The notes under the pieces are model-generated. The model did not search any database, had not been told where the DNA came from, and worked only from the letters and a program-made list of their open reading frames with translations. Shown here piece after piece: positions 17,626 through 26,625 of a stretch of DNA of 40,238 nt. The first letter of the stretch is position 1. Every line of letters starts with the position of its first letter. Both the position numbers and the translations under genes were made by a program. The DNA comes from an uncultured Actinomycetes bacterium (lineage in GTDB: Bacteria; Actinomycetota; Actinomycetes; Nanopelagicales; Nanopelagicaceae): NCBI GenBank assembly GCA_903846075.1, contig CAIMZW010000142.1:1-40238 (forward strand). Reading direction: 5' to 3'.

Positions 17626-18296
17626 CACGAGGGTTGCTTCTTAGAAGGGATACTTCTATCGATAGCAATAATCAAAACCAAGAGTGACGCTCCTAAAAAT
17701 ACTCCACCTAGTAAATCCGAAAACCAGTGGGTATCTCGGATTAAGGAAACGATTGAGACGACAAAGGTAATCAGAATCGCTAACCACATCAAACGAATTC
17801 CTCGAAATGGCTCCCGGTTGGTGTACCGATAGATCAAGTAAGCCAGCAAACCCCAAGATAAAAGGGCATTCGATGCATGACCGCTGGGGTAGGAAAGACC
17901 GCCGCCATGTAGGACATCTATGGAAAGGCGTGGCTTCGTACGTCCAATCACGATTTTGCAAACCCCAACAACCCCGTTGAGAAAAAGCAACGAAAGAACG
18001 GAGAGGTTAAATGGGCGAAAAGATTTGAATCGCCAACCGATGAAAAGTGCAGAAATGATGAGAGTTGTCGCGGTGAGCGAGCGCAGACCAAGATCGTCCA
18101 AGGCGAGCAGAAGGTGAGAGGGCATTCCTTTAAAGGTGTGATGGCGCAAGTTCTTGATGGTGTGGTCTATCCGAAAGAGCCAGCCACGAGAGAGTACTTG
18201 TTGCGAGACTAGGAGAAATGCAAGAAAGAAGATGCCGGACCATCGAAGCGCGCGATTCATCTCGCTCTTGCGCTTGGTATTCGGCAGCGTCGTCAT
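17625..18296 (-). CDS. PAP2-family membrane phosphatase
   Basis: A 223-residue membrane protein with about five to six hydrophobic helices and the PAP2 phosphatase core: K-x6-KP at about 114-122 (the usual motif is K-x6-RP), SYPSGH (137-140 PSGH) and HWFSD (His190, Asp194). The Arg normally found six residues before that His is Ser here, with an Arg three before it instead. It may dephosphorylate undecaprenyl pyrophosphate or another lipid phosphate, which fits its place among glmM, glmS and alr; this role is inference. The start is ATG 18294-18296, one base after the glmS stop; the open frame extends upstream inside glmS but homology does not. Confidence 0.87.
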   Translation of the reverse strand: MTTLPNTKRKSEMNRALRWSGIFFLAFLLVSQQVLSRGWLFRIDHTIKNLRHHTFKGMPSHLLLALDDLGLRSLTATTLIISALFIGWRFKSFRPFNLSVLSLLFLNGVVGVCKIVIGRTKPRLSIDVLHGGGLSYPSGHASNALLSWGLLAYLIYRYTNREPFRGIRLMWLAILITFVVSIVSLIRDTHWFSDLLGGVFLGASLLVLIIAIDRSIPSKKQPS

Positions 18297-18297
18297 T

Positions 18298-20118
18298 TCA
18301 CTCAACAGTGACAGATTTTGCAAGATTTCTTGGTTGGTCAACATCATTACCGCGAGCGACGGCCATTTCGTAGGCAATGACTTGCAGAGGAACAACCGCC
18401 AGCACTGGGGTAAGTAAATCGTGAGTCGATGGAATTCTGATCACGTGATTTGCTGCGGGAACTTCCCCGTTGCTAATGGCAATAACGACCGCTCCTCGCG
18501 CCTTCACCTCTTGAACGTTACTGGCCATTTTTTCGGCTAACAAGGTATCTACATTTGGCATTACCGCTACGACCGGAGTTCCGATGTCAATCAAAGCGAT
18601 TGGACCGTGCTTGAGTTCTCCGCCGGCGAATCCCTCTGCATGCATATAGGCGAGTTCCTTTAGTTTCAACGCACCTTCTAGAGCAGTTGGGAATCCGACA
18701 TGTCTGCCAAGAAAGAGCATGGAGCTCGAATCTTTAAATTGCCTGGTTAATGTGCGAAGCGGTTCAACGGTTTCCAATACTTGTTCGACCTTATCGGGAA
18801 GCTCGGCAAGTTCATCATGCATCTGGGCAACAAATTCTGCGGTTATTACCCCGGTAAATTGACCAAGATGTAAACCAATCAAGTACATAGCAATGAGTTG
18901 GGTGATGAATGCCTTTGTCGATGCCACTGCAATCTCTGGACCTGCAATCGTGTAAAGCACGGCATCTGACTCACGTGGAATTGTGGATCCATTTGTATTA
19001 CAGACCGAAAATATTTGGGCGCCATGGCTTTTCGCATAGCGCATCGCCATCAAGGTATCCATCGTTTCTCCAGATTGGGAGATCGGAATGATGAGGGTGG
19101 TTCGATCAACAATTGGTTCGCGATATCGATATTCAGATGCAAGTTCTACCTCAACTGCCAATCCAGACCATTGTTCAATCGCATACTTGCCCACGAGACC
19201 GGCATGGAAAGCAGTACCTGCGGCAATGATGACAATCTTCTTAATATGGGCAAGATCGATACCCGAAGTCAGGTGTGCATCAAAACCGTTAATGCGTCCG
19301 ATCAAGGTATCTGCAATGGCTTTTGGTTGTTCGTAAATCTCTTTCAACATGAAATGAGAAAATCCACCACGTTCGGCAGCGCTGGCATCCCAAGAAATTT
19401 CATATTCATGCGGTGGAAGAACATCGCCTGCCAAATTGGTGATGACAATCGAAGTTGGAGTTATATCGACAACCTCATCTTGACCTAATTCGAGGGCTCG
19501 CTTGGTATGGGTAATAAATGCAGCCACATCAGAGGCCAAGAAGTTCTCGCCATCTCCCACACCAACAACAAGAGGGGAATTTCGACGAGCTCCAACAATT
19601 CGATCAGGATCGTCAGAATGAATTGCTAACAATGTAAAGGAACCACGAAGTCTTGCGCAGACATCTCGCATCGCCGCGGCAAGGTCGCCATCGTGGGCTT
19701 TCCGAGCATCGCTAAGAAGATGCACTACTGATTCGGTATCTGTTTCGGAGACGAAGTGATGACCTTTTGCTTCTAATTCGCTTCGAAGTTCGACATAGTT
19801 TTCGATAATGCCATTATGAATCAAAGCTAACTTGCCTTCGTTATCCAAGTGCGGGTGTGCATTTCTATCTGTAGGTCCGCCATGCGTTGCCCAACGAGTA
19901 TGGCCAATGCCGCTATGAGATTGCGGTGAAGTTCCATCGAGTGTCTGCTCTAAATTACCTAATTTGCCAGCGCGCTTTTCTACCCAGAGCGGCTGCCCGA
20001 TTCCTACTGGAATTGCAATTCCCGCCGAGTCATAACCGCGATATTCCAATCGACGCAATCCTTCAAGAACTGGGGTGAGCGCAGAGCTTTTTCCGGTGTA
20101 GCCAACTATGCCGCACAT
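18298..20118 (-). CDS. glmS: Glutamine-fructose-6-phosphate aminotransferase (isomerizing)
   Basis: Makes glucosamine-6-phosphate from fructose-6-phosphate and glutamine, the entry to amino-sugar synthesis. The 606-residue protein starts MCGIVGYTG, exposing the Cys1 nucleophile after Met removal. It has the amidotransferase domain (about 1-230), then two SIS domains (ISQSGETMDTL; AEGFAGGELKHGPIALI) and the C-terminal QPRNLAKSVTVE. ATG start with AGGAGC upstream; 29 bases separate it from glmM. No glmS ribozyme-like structure is expected or seen in this short spacer. Confidence 0.97.
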   Translation of the reverse strand: MCGIVGYTGKSSALTPVLEGLRRLEYRGYDSAGIAIPVGIGQPLWVEKRAGKLGNLEQTLDGTSPQSHSGIGHTRWATHGGPTDRNAHPHLDNEGKLALIHNGIIENYVELRSELEAKGHHFVSETDTESVVHLLSDARKAHDGDLAAAMRDVCARLRGSFTLLAIHSDDPDRIVGARRNSPLVVGVGDGENFLASDVAAFITHTKRALELGQDEVVDITPTSIVITNLAGDVLPPHEYEISWDASAAERGGFSHFMLKEIYEQPKAIADTLIGRINGFDAHLTSGIDLAHIKKIVIIAAGTAFHAGLVGKYAIEQWSGLAVEVELASEYRYREPIVDRTTLIIPISQSGETMDTLMAMRYAKSHGAQIFSVCNTNGSTIPRESDAVLYTIAGPEIAVASTKAFITQLIAMYLIGLHLGQFTGVITAEFVAQMHDELAELPDKVEQVLETVEPLRTLTRQFKDSSSMLFLGRHVGFPTALEGALKLKELAYMHAEGFAGGELKHGPIALIDIGTPVVAVMPNVDTLLAEKMASNVQEVKARGAVVIAISNGEVPAANHVIRIPSTHDLLTPVLAVVPLQVIAYEMAVARGNDVDQPRNLAKSVTVE

Positions 20119-20147
20119 CGTAATTGCTCCTTAGTTGTGACGATTGA

Positions 20148-21482
20148 TTATTCGGTGGTTGGTCGCAGTTCCGATCTTACTATTTCAGCAATCTCCGTAG
20201 CGATATCACTTGCTTCAGAATGACTTTCAGCCTCGACCATTACCCGAACAAGTGATTCGGTTCCCGATGATCGAACCAGGATGCGGCCACGATCTCCGAG
20301 CTCGTTGCTTTTTCTGTCAATTGCCTTACTAATTGCTTGCGAAGTCGAAAGTTTCGTCTTATCAATATCTTTTACGTTGATAAGAACTTGTGGAAAGCGC
20401 TTCATAATCGAAGCCAAATCTTTAAGTGACTCGCTAGTGGTTGCCATTACTTGCATCAATTGCAGTGCAGTGAGCACGCCATCTCCAGTATTGGAAAATT
20501 TACGAATGATGACATGACCCGACTGTTCCCCACCAAGTTGGTAATCATCTGCCAACATTTTCTCAAGTACATAACGATCGCCCACGGCAGCGGCGATGAC
20601 AGCGATGTTCTTCTCTTCCATCGCTTTGATAAATCCAAGGTTGCTCATGACTGTTCCGACAACAGTAGGAACTTGCCAATGATTAGCCAAAATAGCCATG
20701 ATGAAATCCCCATCTATGACATTTCCTTCATGATCGATAGCCAAGCATCGATCGGCATCGCCATCATGAGCAATTCCAATATCTGCGCCTACCTCTTTTA
20801 CTTTCGCAATCAAATTCTCTAAATGCGTTGAGCCACAATTCTCATTGATATTCCAACCATTTGGTTGATGATAGATTGCAGTTACTTGTGCCCCGGCACG
20901 GGTGTAGGTCTCAGGTGCGACTTCCGACGAGGCGCCATTTGCGCAATCAACAACTACTTTAATTCCTTTTAAGGAAGTAGTGAGTGAGGAGAGTAAGTGG
21001 AAGATGTAGCGCTCCTGCGCGCTCTCATCGTTGATTACTCGACCAACGTTATGGCCGACTGGTCGCTGCCAATACTCTTGCATACGCGCTTCGATTGCGG
21101 CTTCGAGTTGATCGTCGAGTTTGTCGCCACCACGCGCAAAGAACTTAATTCCATTGTCTGGCATGGGGTTATGCGACGCACTAATCATGACGCCAAGATC
21201 AGCGCCACTTTCGGCAACTAAGTAGGAAACGGCCGGTGTAGGAATTACGCCAACTCGATAGACATCGACTCCGGCACTTGCAAGACCTGCAACTACGGCG
21301 GCCTCAAGAAATTCACCGGATGCTCGGGAATCTTGGCCAACGATGGCACGCGGGCGGTGTCCAGCAAATGCGCCAGCTTCACCGAGAATGTGTGCAGCCC
21401 CTACCGCCAAATTTAAAGCAAGTTCAGCAGTGAGATCGCGATTAGCCAGCCCTCGGACACCATCGGTGCCAAAGAGAGCCAC
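20148..21482 (-). CDS. glmM: Phosphoglucosamine mutase
   Basis: Interconverts glucosamine-6-phosphate and glucosamine-1-phosphate for UDP-GlcNAc. The 444-residue protein shows LFGTDGVRG at the N-terminus, the phosphoserine motif MISASHNP (Ser103), metal-binding DGDADR, the substrate loop GGEQSGH and the phosphate-binding VRSSGTESLVRVM. GTG start at 21480-21482 with AGGAG upstream. It lies 32 bases after rpsI, the usual rplM-rpsI-glmM order of actinobacteria. Confidence 0.97.
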   Translation of the reverse strand: MALFGTDGVRGLANRDLTAELALNLAVGAAHILGEAGAFAGHRPRAIVGQDSRASGEFLEAAVVAGLASAGVDVYRVGVIPTPAVSYLVAESGADLGVMISASHNPMPDNGIKFFARGGDKLDDQLEAAIEARMQEYWQRPVGHNVGRVINDESAQERYIFHLLSSLTTSLKGIKVVVDCANGASSEVAPETYTRAGAQVTAIYHQPNGWNINENCGSTHLENLIAKVKEVGADIGIAHDGDADRCLAIDHEGNVIDGDFIMAILANHWQVPTVVGTVMSNLGFIKAMEEKNIAVIAAAVGDRYVLEKMLADDYQLGGEQSGHVIIRKFSNTGDGVLTALQLMQVMATTSESLKDLASIMKRFPQVLINVKDIDKTKLSTSQAISKAIDRKSNELGDRGRILVRSSGTESLVRVMVEAESHSEASDIATEIAEIVRSELRPTTE

Positions 21483-21514
21483 AGTTAAAAGAACTCCTAA
21501 GTGTTATTAAAGGA

Positions 21515-22000
21515 TTAACGCTTGCTGTATTGCGAACGCTTACGAGCCTTCTTCAGACCGTACTTCTTACGCTCGATGACACGTGCGTCACGAGTAAGGA
21601 AGCCAGCCTTCTTCAGCGCTGGACGGTTTGCATCAACATCGATTTCATTCAAGGCGCGAGCAACACCTAAGCGAAGCGCACCAGCTTGGCCAGAAGTTCC
21701 GCCACCGTTGATGCGAGCAATAACATCGTAAGCACCTTCAGCACCCACGGTGCGGAATGGCTCGGAGACGAGTTGTTGGTGAACTTTGTTTGGGAAATAA
21801 ACAGCAAGTGGCTTTCCATTTACAGTCCAGTTTCCTGAACCAGGAATCAAGCGAACTCGAGCAACAGCCTCTTTACGACGACCAGTTCCACCACCAGGTG
21901 CGGTGATTGCTGGACGGTTCGTGGCGGCAGCAGGAGTACTGGTGCTGTACGAAGTAGGAGTTTCTTCGTCGAGATCTACGACGGATTCAAAGTCAGACAT
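21515..22000 (-). CDS. rpsI: 30S ribosomal protein S9
   Basis: S9 binds the 16S rRNA head; its C-terminal SQYSKR tail reaches the P-site tRNA. The core begins at [13 protein letters not shown] (about residue 39) and is complete to [12 protein letters not shown]. The first 38 residues form a Thr/Ala/Pro-rich, acidic extension common in actinobacterial S9. ATG start with AGGAGC; 11 bases after rplM, forming the rplM-rpsI operon. Confidence 0.98.
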   Translation of the reverse strand: MSDFESVVDLDEETPTSYSTSTPAAATNRPAITAPGGGTGRRKEAVARVRLIPGSGNWTVNGKPLAVYFPNKVHQQLVSEPFRTVGAEGAYDVIARINGGGTSGQAGALRLGVARALNEIDVDANRPALKKAGFLTRDARVIERKKYGLKKARKRSQYSKR

Positions 22001-22011
22001 TTATGCTCCTA

Positions 22012-22467
22012 TTACTTCGTCACGATTTGTGAAACTTGAGTGAATTCATATGGTGCTGGATTTTGCGCAGCATGTGGGTGTGTTGGACCTGCATACACCT
22101 TGAGCTTGTTACCAACAGTGCTACCCAACTTGTTCTTAGGAATCATTCCCAAGATTGCCTTCTCAACGATTCGAGTTGGATCAGTGTTGATCAAATCGGA
22201 GTAAACGATCGAGGTCATACCACCTGGGAAACCAGAGTGATGGTGAGCAAACTTCTGACCAGCTTTTTGGCCAGTAAGAACTACCTTCTCGGCGTTGATC
22301 ACAATGACGAAATCACCCATGTCGATATGAGGGGCGAAGGTGGTCTTGTGCTTGCCACGAAGAAGAACCGCTGCGTGACTGGCAAGACGACCAAGTACTA
22401 CGCCTTCGGCATCGATGACATGCCATTTACGACTGACGTCACCGGCTTTGGGTGAAAAAGTGCGCAC
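22012..22467 (-). CDS. rplM: 50S ribosomal protein L13
   Basis: An early-assembly 23S rRNA-binding protein, 151 residues. Family segments are [50 protein letters not shown] and [15 protein letters not shown] start at 22465-22467 with AGAGAGAAA upstream. It is first in its operon, with a leader of about 50 bases containing a small GCCC-GCAA-GGGC hairpin in which I see no defined regulatory role. Confidence 0.98.
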   Translation of the reverse strand: MRTFSPKAGDVSRKWHVIDAEGVVLGRLASHAAVLLRGKHKTTFAPHIDMGDFVIVINAEKVVLTGQKAGQKFAHHHSGFPGGMTSIVYSDLINTDPTRIVEKAILGMIPKNKLGSTVGNKLKVYAGPTHPHAAQNPAPYEFTQVSQIVTK

Positions 22468-22525
22468 GAGATTTCTCTCTTTCTAACAGCTTGTGGAGCC
22501 CTTGCGGGCGATTAGCAGAAGGGCA

Positions 22526-22555
22526 AGGTTACCCTTGATAGCACACTCGGGTCAA
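22526..22555 (-). promoter_or_regulatory. Candidate rplM-rpsI promoter
   Basis: Minus-strand TTGACC (22550-22555) and TAACCT (22526-22531) are 18 bases apart in the 121-base gap between the ABC-F gene and rplM. The -35 is the same TTGACC seen before groES and the binding-protein gene. The predicted leader is roughly 50 bases. Confidence 0.4.
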
Positions 22556-22584
22556 AAAAGCGTGGAGCCTCTCAAATAGAGCGC
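22554..22584 (-). terminator. Candidate terminator after the ABC-F gene
   Basis: On the minus strand GCG-CTCT pairs with AGAG-CGC across a five-base loop with a six-base bulge, followed by six Ts (22554-22559). It begins five bases after the ABC-F stop and would end the long ribosomal transcript. The bulge weakens it, and its T run overlaps the rplM -35. Confidence 0.35.
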
Positions 22585-22588
22585 TAAC

Positions 22589-24190
22589 TCAGTAATCCCA
22601 AACCGGTTCCGGCGCCTCGTAGACCACACCATTTGCCGGGAAAATAAGGTAGCGATCGAAGCCACGAGTAAACCAACGATCATGGGTAACTGCCAATACC
22701 GTGCCCGCAAAGCCGCCTAGACCGTGCTCTAACGCCTCCGCTGAAGCCAAATCGAGGTTATCTGTGGGCTCATCGAGCAAAAGCATGGTTGAACCTTGCA
22801 ACTCCAAGAGCAGGATCTGAAACCGGGCTTGCTGGCCACCTGAGAGGGACTCAAAGCGCTGGTCTGCCTGTTGATGGAGTTCGTAACGACGCAAGACGCT
22901 CTTGGCTGGCCCAAGTTGAAGTGAATTCTCGCTCCAAAGAATTTCGACGAGGCTCTTTCCAATAAATTCGGGGTGCGAATGGGTTTGAGCAAAGAATCCT
23001 GGGCTAACCCGAGCGCCTAATTTGAACGCCCCGGAGTATTTAACGCTGGCATCCCCTGCCAACAAACGCAGGAAGTGGGATTTGCCAGTTCCATTCTTTC
23101 CCAAGACTGCGACCCGATCTCCGTAGAAGAGCTCGAGATTGAAAGGTTGCGTCAATCCTTCCAAGGTTAAATTTTCACAAGTGATGACTCGAACTCCAGT
23201 TCGGCCACCTTTCAGACCAACTTGCACATTCTGTTCGATGGGCGGGGCCTCAGGCGCGCCTGCCTCTTCAAATTTGCGAAGTCTGGTTTGCATCGCTCGA
23301 TACTTCGAAGCCATATCCGGACTATGGGCAGCCTGAACTTGCAGAGTCTTTACCAAGTTGATGAGGCGCTCATGCTCCTCTTCCCAACGTTGCAAGAGTT
23401 CAGCAAAACGTTCTTGGCGAGCTTTTCGAGCCTCTGGCCAGGAGGCGAAATTTCCACCATGAACCCAGGCGCTATTGCCATTAACGCCAAGTTCTACGGT
23501 CACGATTTTTTGAGCAACCCGGTTTAGCAATTCCCGATCATGGCTAACAAAGAAAACCGTCTTCTTCGTTGCTACTAATTCTTCTTCAAGCCAACGCTTA
23601 GAAGGAACGTCAAGATAGTTATCTGGTTCATCAAGAACGAGAACCTCATCTGGCCCACGTAAGAGCGCCTCCAAAACTACTTTCTTCTGTTCCCCACCAC
23701 TTAGTGTGTTCACCAACCGATGGGAAACTTCTTCAAAAGATTTCCCGAGTGCGCTGGTACAACAAACATCCCACATGACTTCAGCGTCATAGCCGCCGAT
23801 GTCGCCCCAGTCTGAGATCGCTTGGGCATAAGCCATTTGTTCCCGCTCGCCATTAGTTTCATTCATCAACTTTTCGGAGGCGATAAGGCGATTGGCTGCT
23901 TCTCGAATCTTTGGCGGAGAGACTGAAACAAGAAGATCGCGAACCGTACTTTCATCACGAACTTGACCGATGAATTGGCGCATTATCCCTAGCCCACCAG
24001 AGAGTGAAATTTTTCCGGCATGAGGTTGAAGATCTCCAGAAATCATTCGAATTAATGTGGTCTTTCCCGAACCATTCGCACCAACAATTGCGACCTTCGC
24101 GCCATCGCCAACTCGGAAGTTAATATCACTGAGAAGTATTCGACCATCAGGAAGCCAGTATTCAACGCCACTTACATCAATATGACCCAT
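22589..24190 (-). CDS. ABC-F family ATPase (ribosome-associated translation factor type)
   Basis: A 533-residue protein with two ABC ATPase domains and no membrane segments, the ABC-F layout of ribosomal E-site factors. Domain 1: Walker A GANGSGKT (37-44), LSGGEQ (163-168), Walker B LVLDEPDNYLD (184-194), switch His217. A charged linker (about 245-320, with EEEHERLINLVKTLQ) precedes domain 2: GKNGTGKS, LSGGQQ and LLLDEPTDNLD. Domain 1 has DEPDNYLD where EttA/Uup types have DEPTNHLD. ATG start overlaps the truA stop by one base (TAATG), so it is coupled to tRNA modification and ribosomal genes. Exact subfamily unknown; antibiotic resistance cannot be inferred. Confidence 0.92.
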   Translation of the reverse strand: MGHIDVSGVEYWLPDGRILLSDINFRVGDGAKVAIVGANGSGKTTLIRMISGDLQPHAGKISLSGGLGIMRQFIGQVRDESTVRDLLVSVSPPKIREAANRLIASEKLMNETNGEREQMAYAQAISDWGDIGGYDAEVMWDVCCTSALGKSFEEVSHRLVNTLSGGEQKKVVLEALLRGPDEVLVLDEPDNYLDVPSKRWLEEELVATKKTVFFVSHDRELLNRVAQKIVTVELGVNGNSAWVHGGNFASWPEARKARQERFAELLQRWEEEHERLINLVKTLQVQAAHSPDMASKYRAMQTRLRKFEEAGAPEAPPIEQNVQVGLKGGRTGVRVITCENLTLEGLTQPFNLELFYGDRVAVLGKNGTGKSHFLRLLAGDASVKYSGAFKLGARVSPGFFAQTHSHPEFIGKSLVEILWSENSLQLGPAKSVLRRYELHQQADQRFESLSGGQQARFQILLLELQGSTMLLLDEPTDNLDLASAEALEHGLGGFAGTVLAVTHDRWFTRGFDRYLIFPANGVVYEAPEPVWDY

Positions 24191-25026
24191 TAGAACTCTT
24201 CATCTCTTCGTCCGAGAGTCATCGAAATTCGATCGAGCAATAACTCATCATCAGGATACTCAACACCGGTTAAGGTCAAACCCTTAGCAGGAAACACATA
24301 ACTATTGGAAACTCGAACCTTTTCCTCTAGAAGATTAATCATCCACTCTTGGCTGAATCTGCCTTCCCCTACGCAGACTGCAGCGCCCACCAGATTACGT
24401 ACCATCGAATAGCAGAATGCGTCGGCGGCAACCTCGGCAACCAAAATTCCATCTTCGTTCCGTCGCCACTGAAAGACTTCGAGTCTTCTGATCGTGGTAC
24501 TGCCTTCACGAAACTTACAGAAGGCAGCAAAATCTTGATTGCCCAACATTTGTGCGCAGGCACTATTCATCAAGTCGATATCTAGAGGCCGAAACCAGGA
24601 TGCAATATCGAAGCGTTCCAAAGGCGATATTTGGCGACCACCATCTGCAATTTTGTAAATATATCGGCGCTTGAGCGCGGAAAATCTGGCATGGAAATTT
24701 GCTGGTGCTTCAATCACAGAATTAATCGCAATATCTTCTTCAAGAATTCGATTAAGTTTGTAGGCGAAGTTTCCGATATCAAGTTCTTCTTCGGGAACAT
24801 CTGCATGAATGATCTGGTGGGTGGCATGGACCCCAGCATCAGTTCGCCCGGCGACAATCGTCGCTACGGGGAATCTCACTAAACGCGAAAGGGCATCTTC
24901 GATCTCTTCTTGAACCGTGCGTTGATCGGGTTGCTTTGCCCAACCAGCAAAGTTGGTTCCATCGTAAGCAAGATCAATCTTTAAACGACGAAACCCACTC
25001 TCAGGATTGAGAGTGGGTTCGGTCAT
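24190..25026 (-). CDS. truA: tRNA pseudouridine synthase A
   Basis: Modifies U38-40 in the anticodon stem-loop of many tRNAs. The 278-residue product shows LAYDGTNFAGWAKQP, the catalytic motif AGRTDAGVHATHQ (Asp63), SALKRRYIYKI and the C-terminal FCYSMVRNLVGAAVCVGEGR. ATG start at 25024-25026, 24 bases after rplQ. Linkage to rplQ is the standard actinobacterial order. Confidence 0.97.
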   Translation of the reverse strand: MTEPTLNPESGFRRLKIDLAYDGTNFAGWAKQPDQRTVQEEIEDALSRLVRFPVATIVAGRTDAGVHATHQIIHADVPEEELDIGNFAYKLNRILEEDIAINSVIEAPANFHARFSALKRRYIYKIADGGRQISPLERFDIASWFRPLDIDLMNSACAQMLGNQDFAAFCKFREGSTTIRRLEVFQWRRNEDGILVAEVAADAFCYSMVRNLVGAAVCVGEGRFSQEWMINLLEEKVRVSNSYVFPAKGLTLTGVEYPDDELLLDRISMTLGRRDEEF

Positions 25027-25050
25027 GATGAATTATTGAGAACTAAGAAC

Positions 25051-25482
25051 TTATTCTGCTTTCTTAGCAGCGGCCTTCTTGGCAACTTTTTCTGCAGTAG
25101 CAACTGTGGCTTTCTTAGCTGGCTTGCCGGCTTCGACAAGTTCAATTACCGCCATAGGTGCATTGTCACCGTTACGAGGACCAATCTTGGTGATACGGGT
25201 GTATCCGCCATCGCGCTCGGCAAAGCGAGGTGCAATCTCAGTGAAGAGAGTGTGAACGACGCTCTTATTGCTGATGGTGGCAAGGACTCGACGTCGTGCG
25301 GCTAGATCTCCTGCTTTCGCATGGGTGATCAGACGCTCGGCTACTGGACGTAGGCGCTTGGCCTTGGTCTCAGTGGTCGTGATCTTTCCGTGTTCGAAAA
25401 GCTGCTCAGCTAGAGTCCCCAGCAACAGTCTTTCGTGTGCGGGACCACTTCCGAGGCGTGGACCCTTACTTGGTGTTGGCAT
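25051..25482 (-). CDS. rplQ: 50S ribosomal protein L17
   Basis: 143 residues: the L17 core ([39 protein letters not shown]) to about residue 115, then a Lys/Ala-rich tail ([19 protein letters not shown]) of the kind common in actinobacteria. ATG start, nine bases after rpoA, with CTAGGAGAACGCC as ribosome site. Confidence 0.98.
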   Translation of the reverse strand: MPTPSKGPRLGSGPAHERLLLGTLAEQLFEHGKITTTETKAKRLRPVAERLITHAKAGDLAARRRVLATISNKSVVHTLFTEIAPRFAERDGGYTRITKIGPRNGDNAPMAVIELVEAGKPAKKATVATAEKVAKKAAAKKAE

Positions 25483-25491
25483 GGCGTTCTC

Positions 25492-26505
25492 CTAGAGCTG
25501 CTCTGGCTCGACGTTTTCATCGTCGAGATTGGTTCCGTAATTAGCGTGCTTGGTTGGATCAAAACCGATTGGGCTGTCCTTCAATTGAAGACCCATGGAG
25601 TGAAGTTTTGCCTTCACTTCATCGATTGACTTTGAACCAAAATTTCGAATATCAAGAAGATCTGCTTCGGAACGTCCTACGAGTTCGCCGACAGTGTGAA
25701 TACCTTCACGCTTGAGGCAGTTGTAAGAACGAACAGTCAGATCGAGATCCTCGATAGGAAGAGCAAGATCGGCAGCGAGAGCGGCATCCTGTACGGAAGG
25801 TCCCATCTCAATGCCTTCGGCATCCACATTCAATTCACGAGCAAGGCCAAAGAGTTCAACCAAAGTCTTTCCAGCAGATGCCATGGCATCGGAAGGCTTC
25901 ATTGATTGCTTGGTCTCAACATCAACGATGAGGCGATCAAAGTCGGTACGTTGTTCAACACGAGTTGCCTCTACCTTGTAGGTAACGCGAAGCACTGGTG
26001 AGTAAATAGAGTCGACCGGAATCCGACCAATTTCGCCACCAGATTGCTTATTAGCAACTGCAGTGACATAGCCTCGGCCGCGCTCAACAGTAAGTTCAAC
26101 TTCGAACTTTGCGGTCGCATTCAACGTCGCAATATGAAGTTCTGGATTGTGAACCTGTACGCCTGCTGGGCAAGCGATATCTGCACCAGTCACTACACCT
26201 TCGCCATTTGCGCGGATGTAGAGAAGTGAAGGCTCATCGTTATCTGATGAGAGAACGAGGTTCTTGATATTCAAAACAATTTCAGTGATGTCTTCTTTTA
26301 CGCCTTCGAGTGTTGCGAACTCGTGAAGCGCACCATTAACGCGAATGCTGGTAACTGCAGCACCTGGAATGGATGAAAGCAGGGTACGACGAAGTGAATT
26401 TCCTAATGTGTATCCGAAGCCAGGTTCTAATGGCTCAATAATGAAACGCGAACGATAGTCGCTAACAACTTCCTCGTTGAGGGTGGGGCGTTGTGCAATC
26501 AGCAC
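25492..26505 (-). CDS. rpoA: DNA-directed RNA polymerase alpha subunit
   Basis: Alpha dimerises to start RNA polymerase assembly and contacts upstream promoter DNA and activators. The 337-residue protein has the N-terminal assembly domain ([23 protein letters not shown]; residues about 1-225), a linker, and the alpha-CTD with its helix-hairpin-helix ([23 protein letters not shown]). GTG start at 26503-26505 with GGAGGA upstream; conserved LIAQRPTL follows. It is separated from rpsD by 120 structured bases, unlike the usual near-zero gaps in this cluster. Confidence 0.98.
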   Translation of the reverse strand: MLIAQRPTLNEEVVSDYRSRFIIEPLEPGFGYTLGNSLRRTLLSSIPGAAVTSIRVNGALHEFATLEGVKEDITEIVLNIKNLVLSSDNDEPSLLYIRANGEGVVTGADIACPAGVQVHNPELHIATLNATAKFEVELTVERGRGYVTAVANKQSGGEIGRIPVDSIYSPVLRVTYKVEATRVEQRTDFDRLIVDVETKQSMKPSDAMASAGKTLVELFGLARELNVDAEGIEMGPSVQDAALAADLALPIEDLDLTVRSYNCLKREGIHTVGELVGRSEADLLDIRNFGSKSIDEVKAKLHSMGLQLKDSPIGFDPTKHANYGTNLDDENVEPEQL

Positions 26506-26525
26506 TTAGTTCCTCCGTTGGTCTG

Positions 26526-26547
26526 GGAGATCCACCATTTGATCTCC
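26526..26547 (-). other. Hairpin in the rpoA leader
   Basis: A perfect seven-base inverted repeat, GGAGATC (26526-26532) and GATCTCC (26541-26547), with an eight-base loop lies 21 bases upstream of the rpoA start. It has no T run, so it is not a terminator; it could shape access to the rpoA ribosome site. Confidence 0.55.
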
Positions 26548-26576
26548 GCGGGTCTTATAAAATTTTTTACTTCTGT

Positions 26577-26618
26577 ACTTCTTCGATATGCCAGGACGCA
26601 AGCCCTGGCATAAGAAGT
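26577..26618 (-). other. Long hairpin just after the rpsD stop
   Basis: TATGCCAGG (26587-26595) pairs perfectly with CCTGGCATA (26604-26612), and an outer ACTTCTT/AAGAAGT pair (26577-26583 with 26612-26618) extends it across a small bulge. It starts eight bases after the rpsD stop and is followed by an A-rich then TTTTATAA stretch rather than a clean T run. Partial attenuator, RNA-processing or protein-binding site are the options. Confidence 0.6.
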
Positions 26619-26625
26619 GAAACTA

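Noticed and set aside
17156-17644. Plus-strand open frame across alr, acpS and the PAP2 end
   Set aside because: It crosses three confident minus-strand genes and has no family features.
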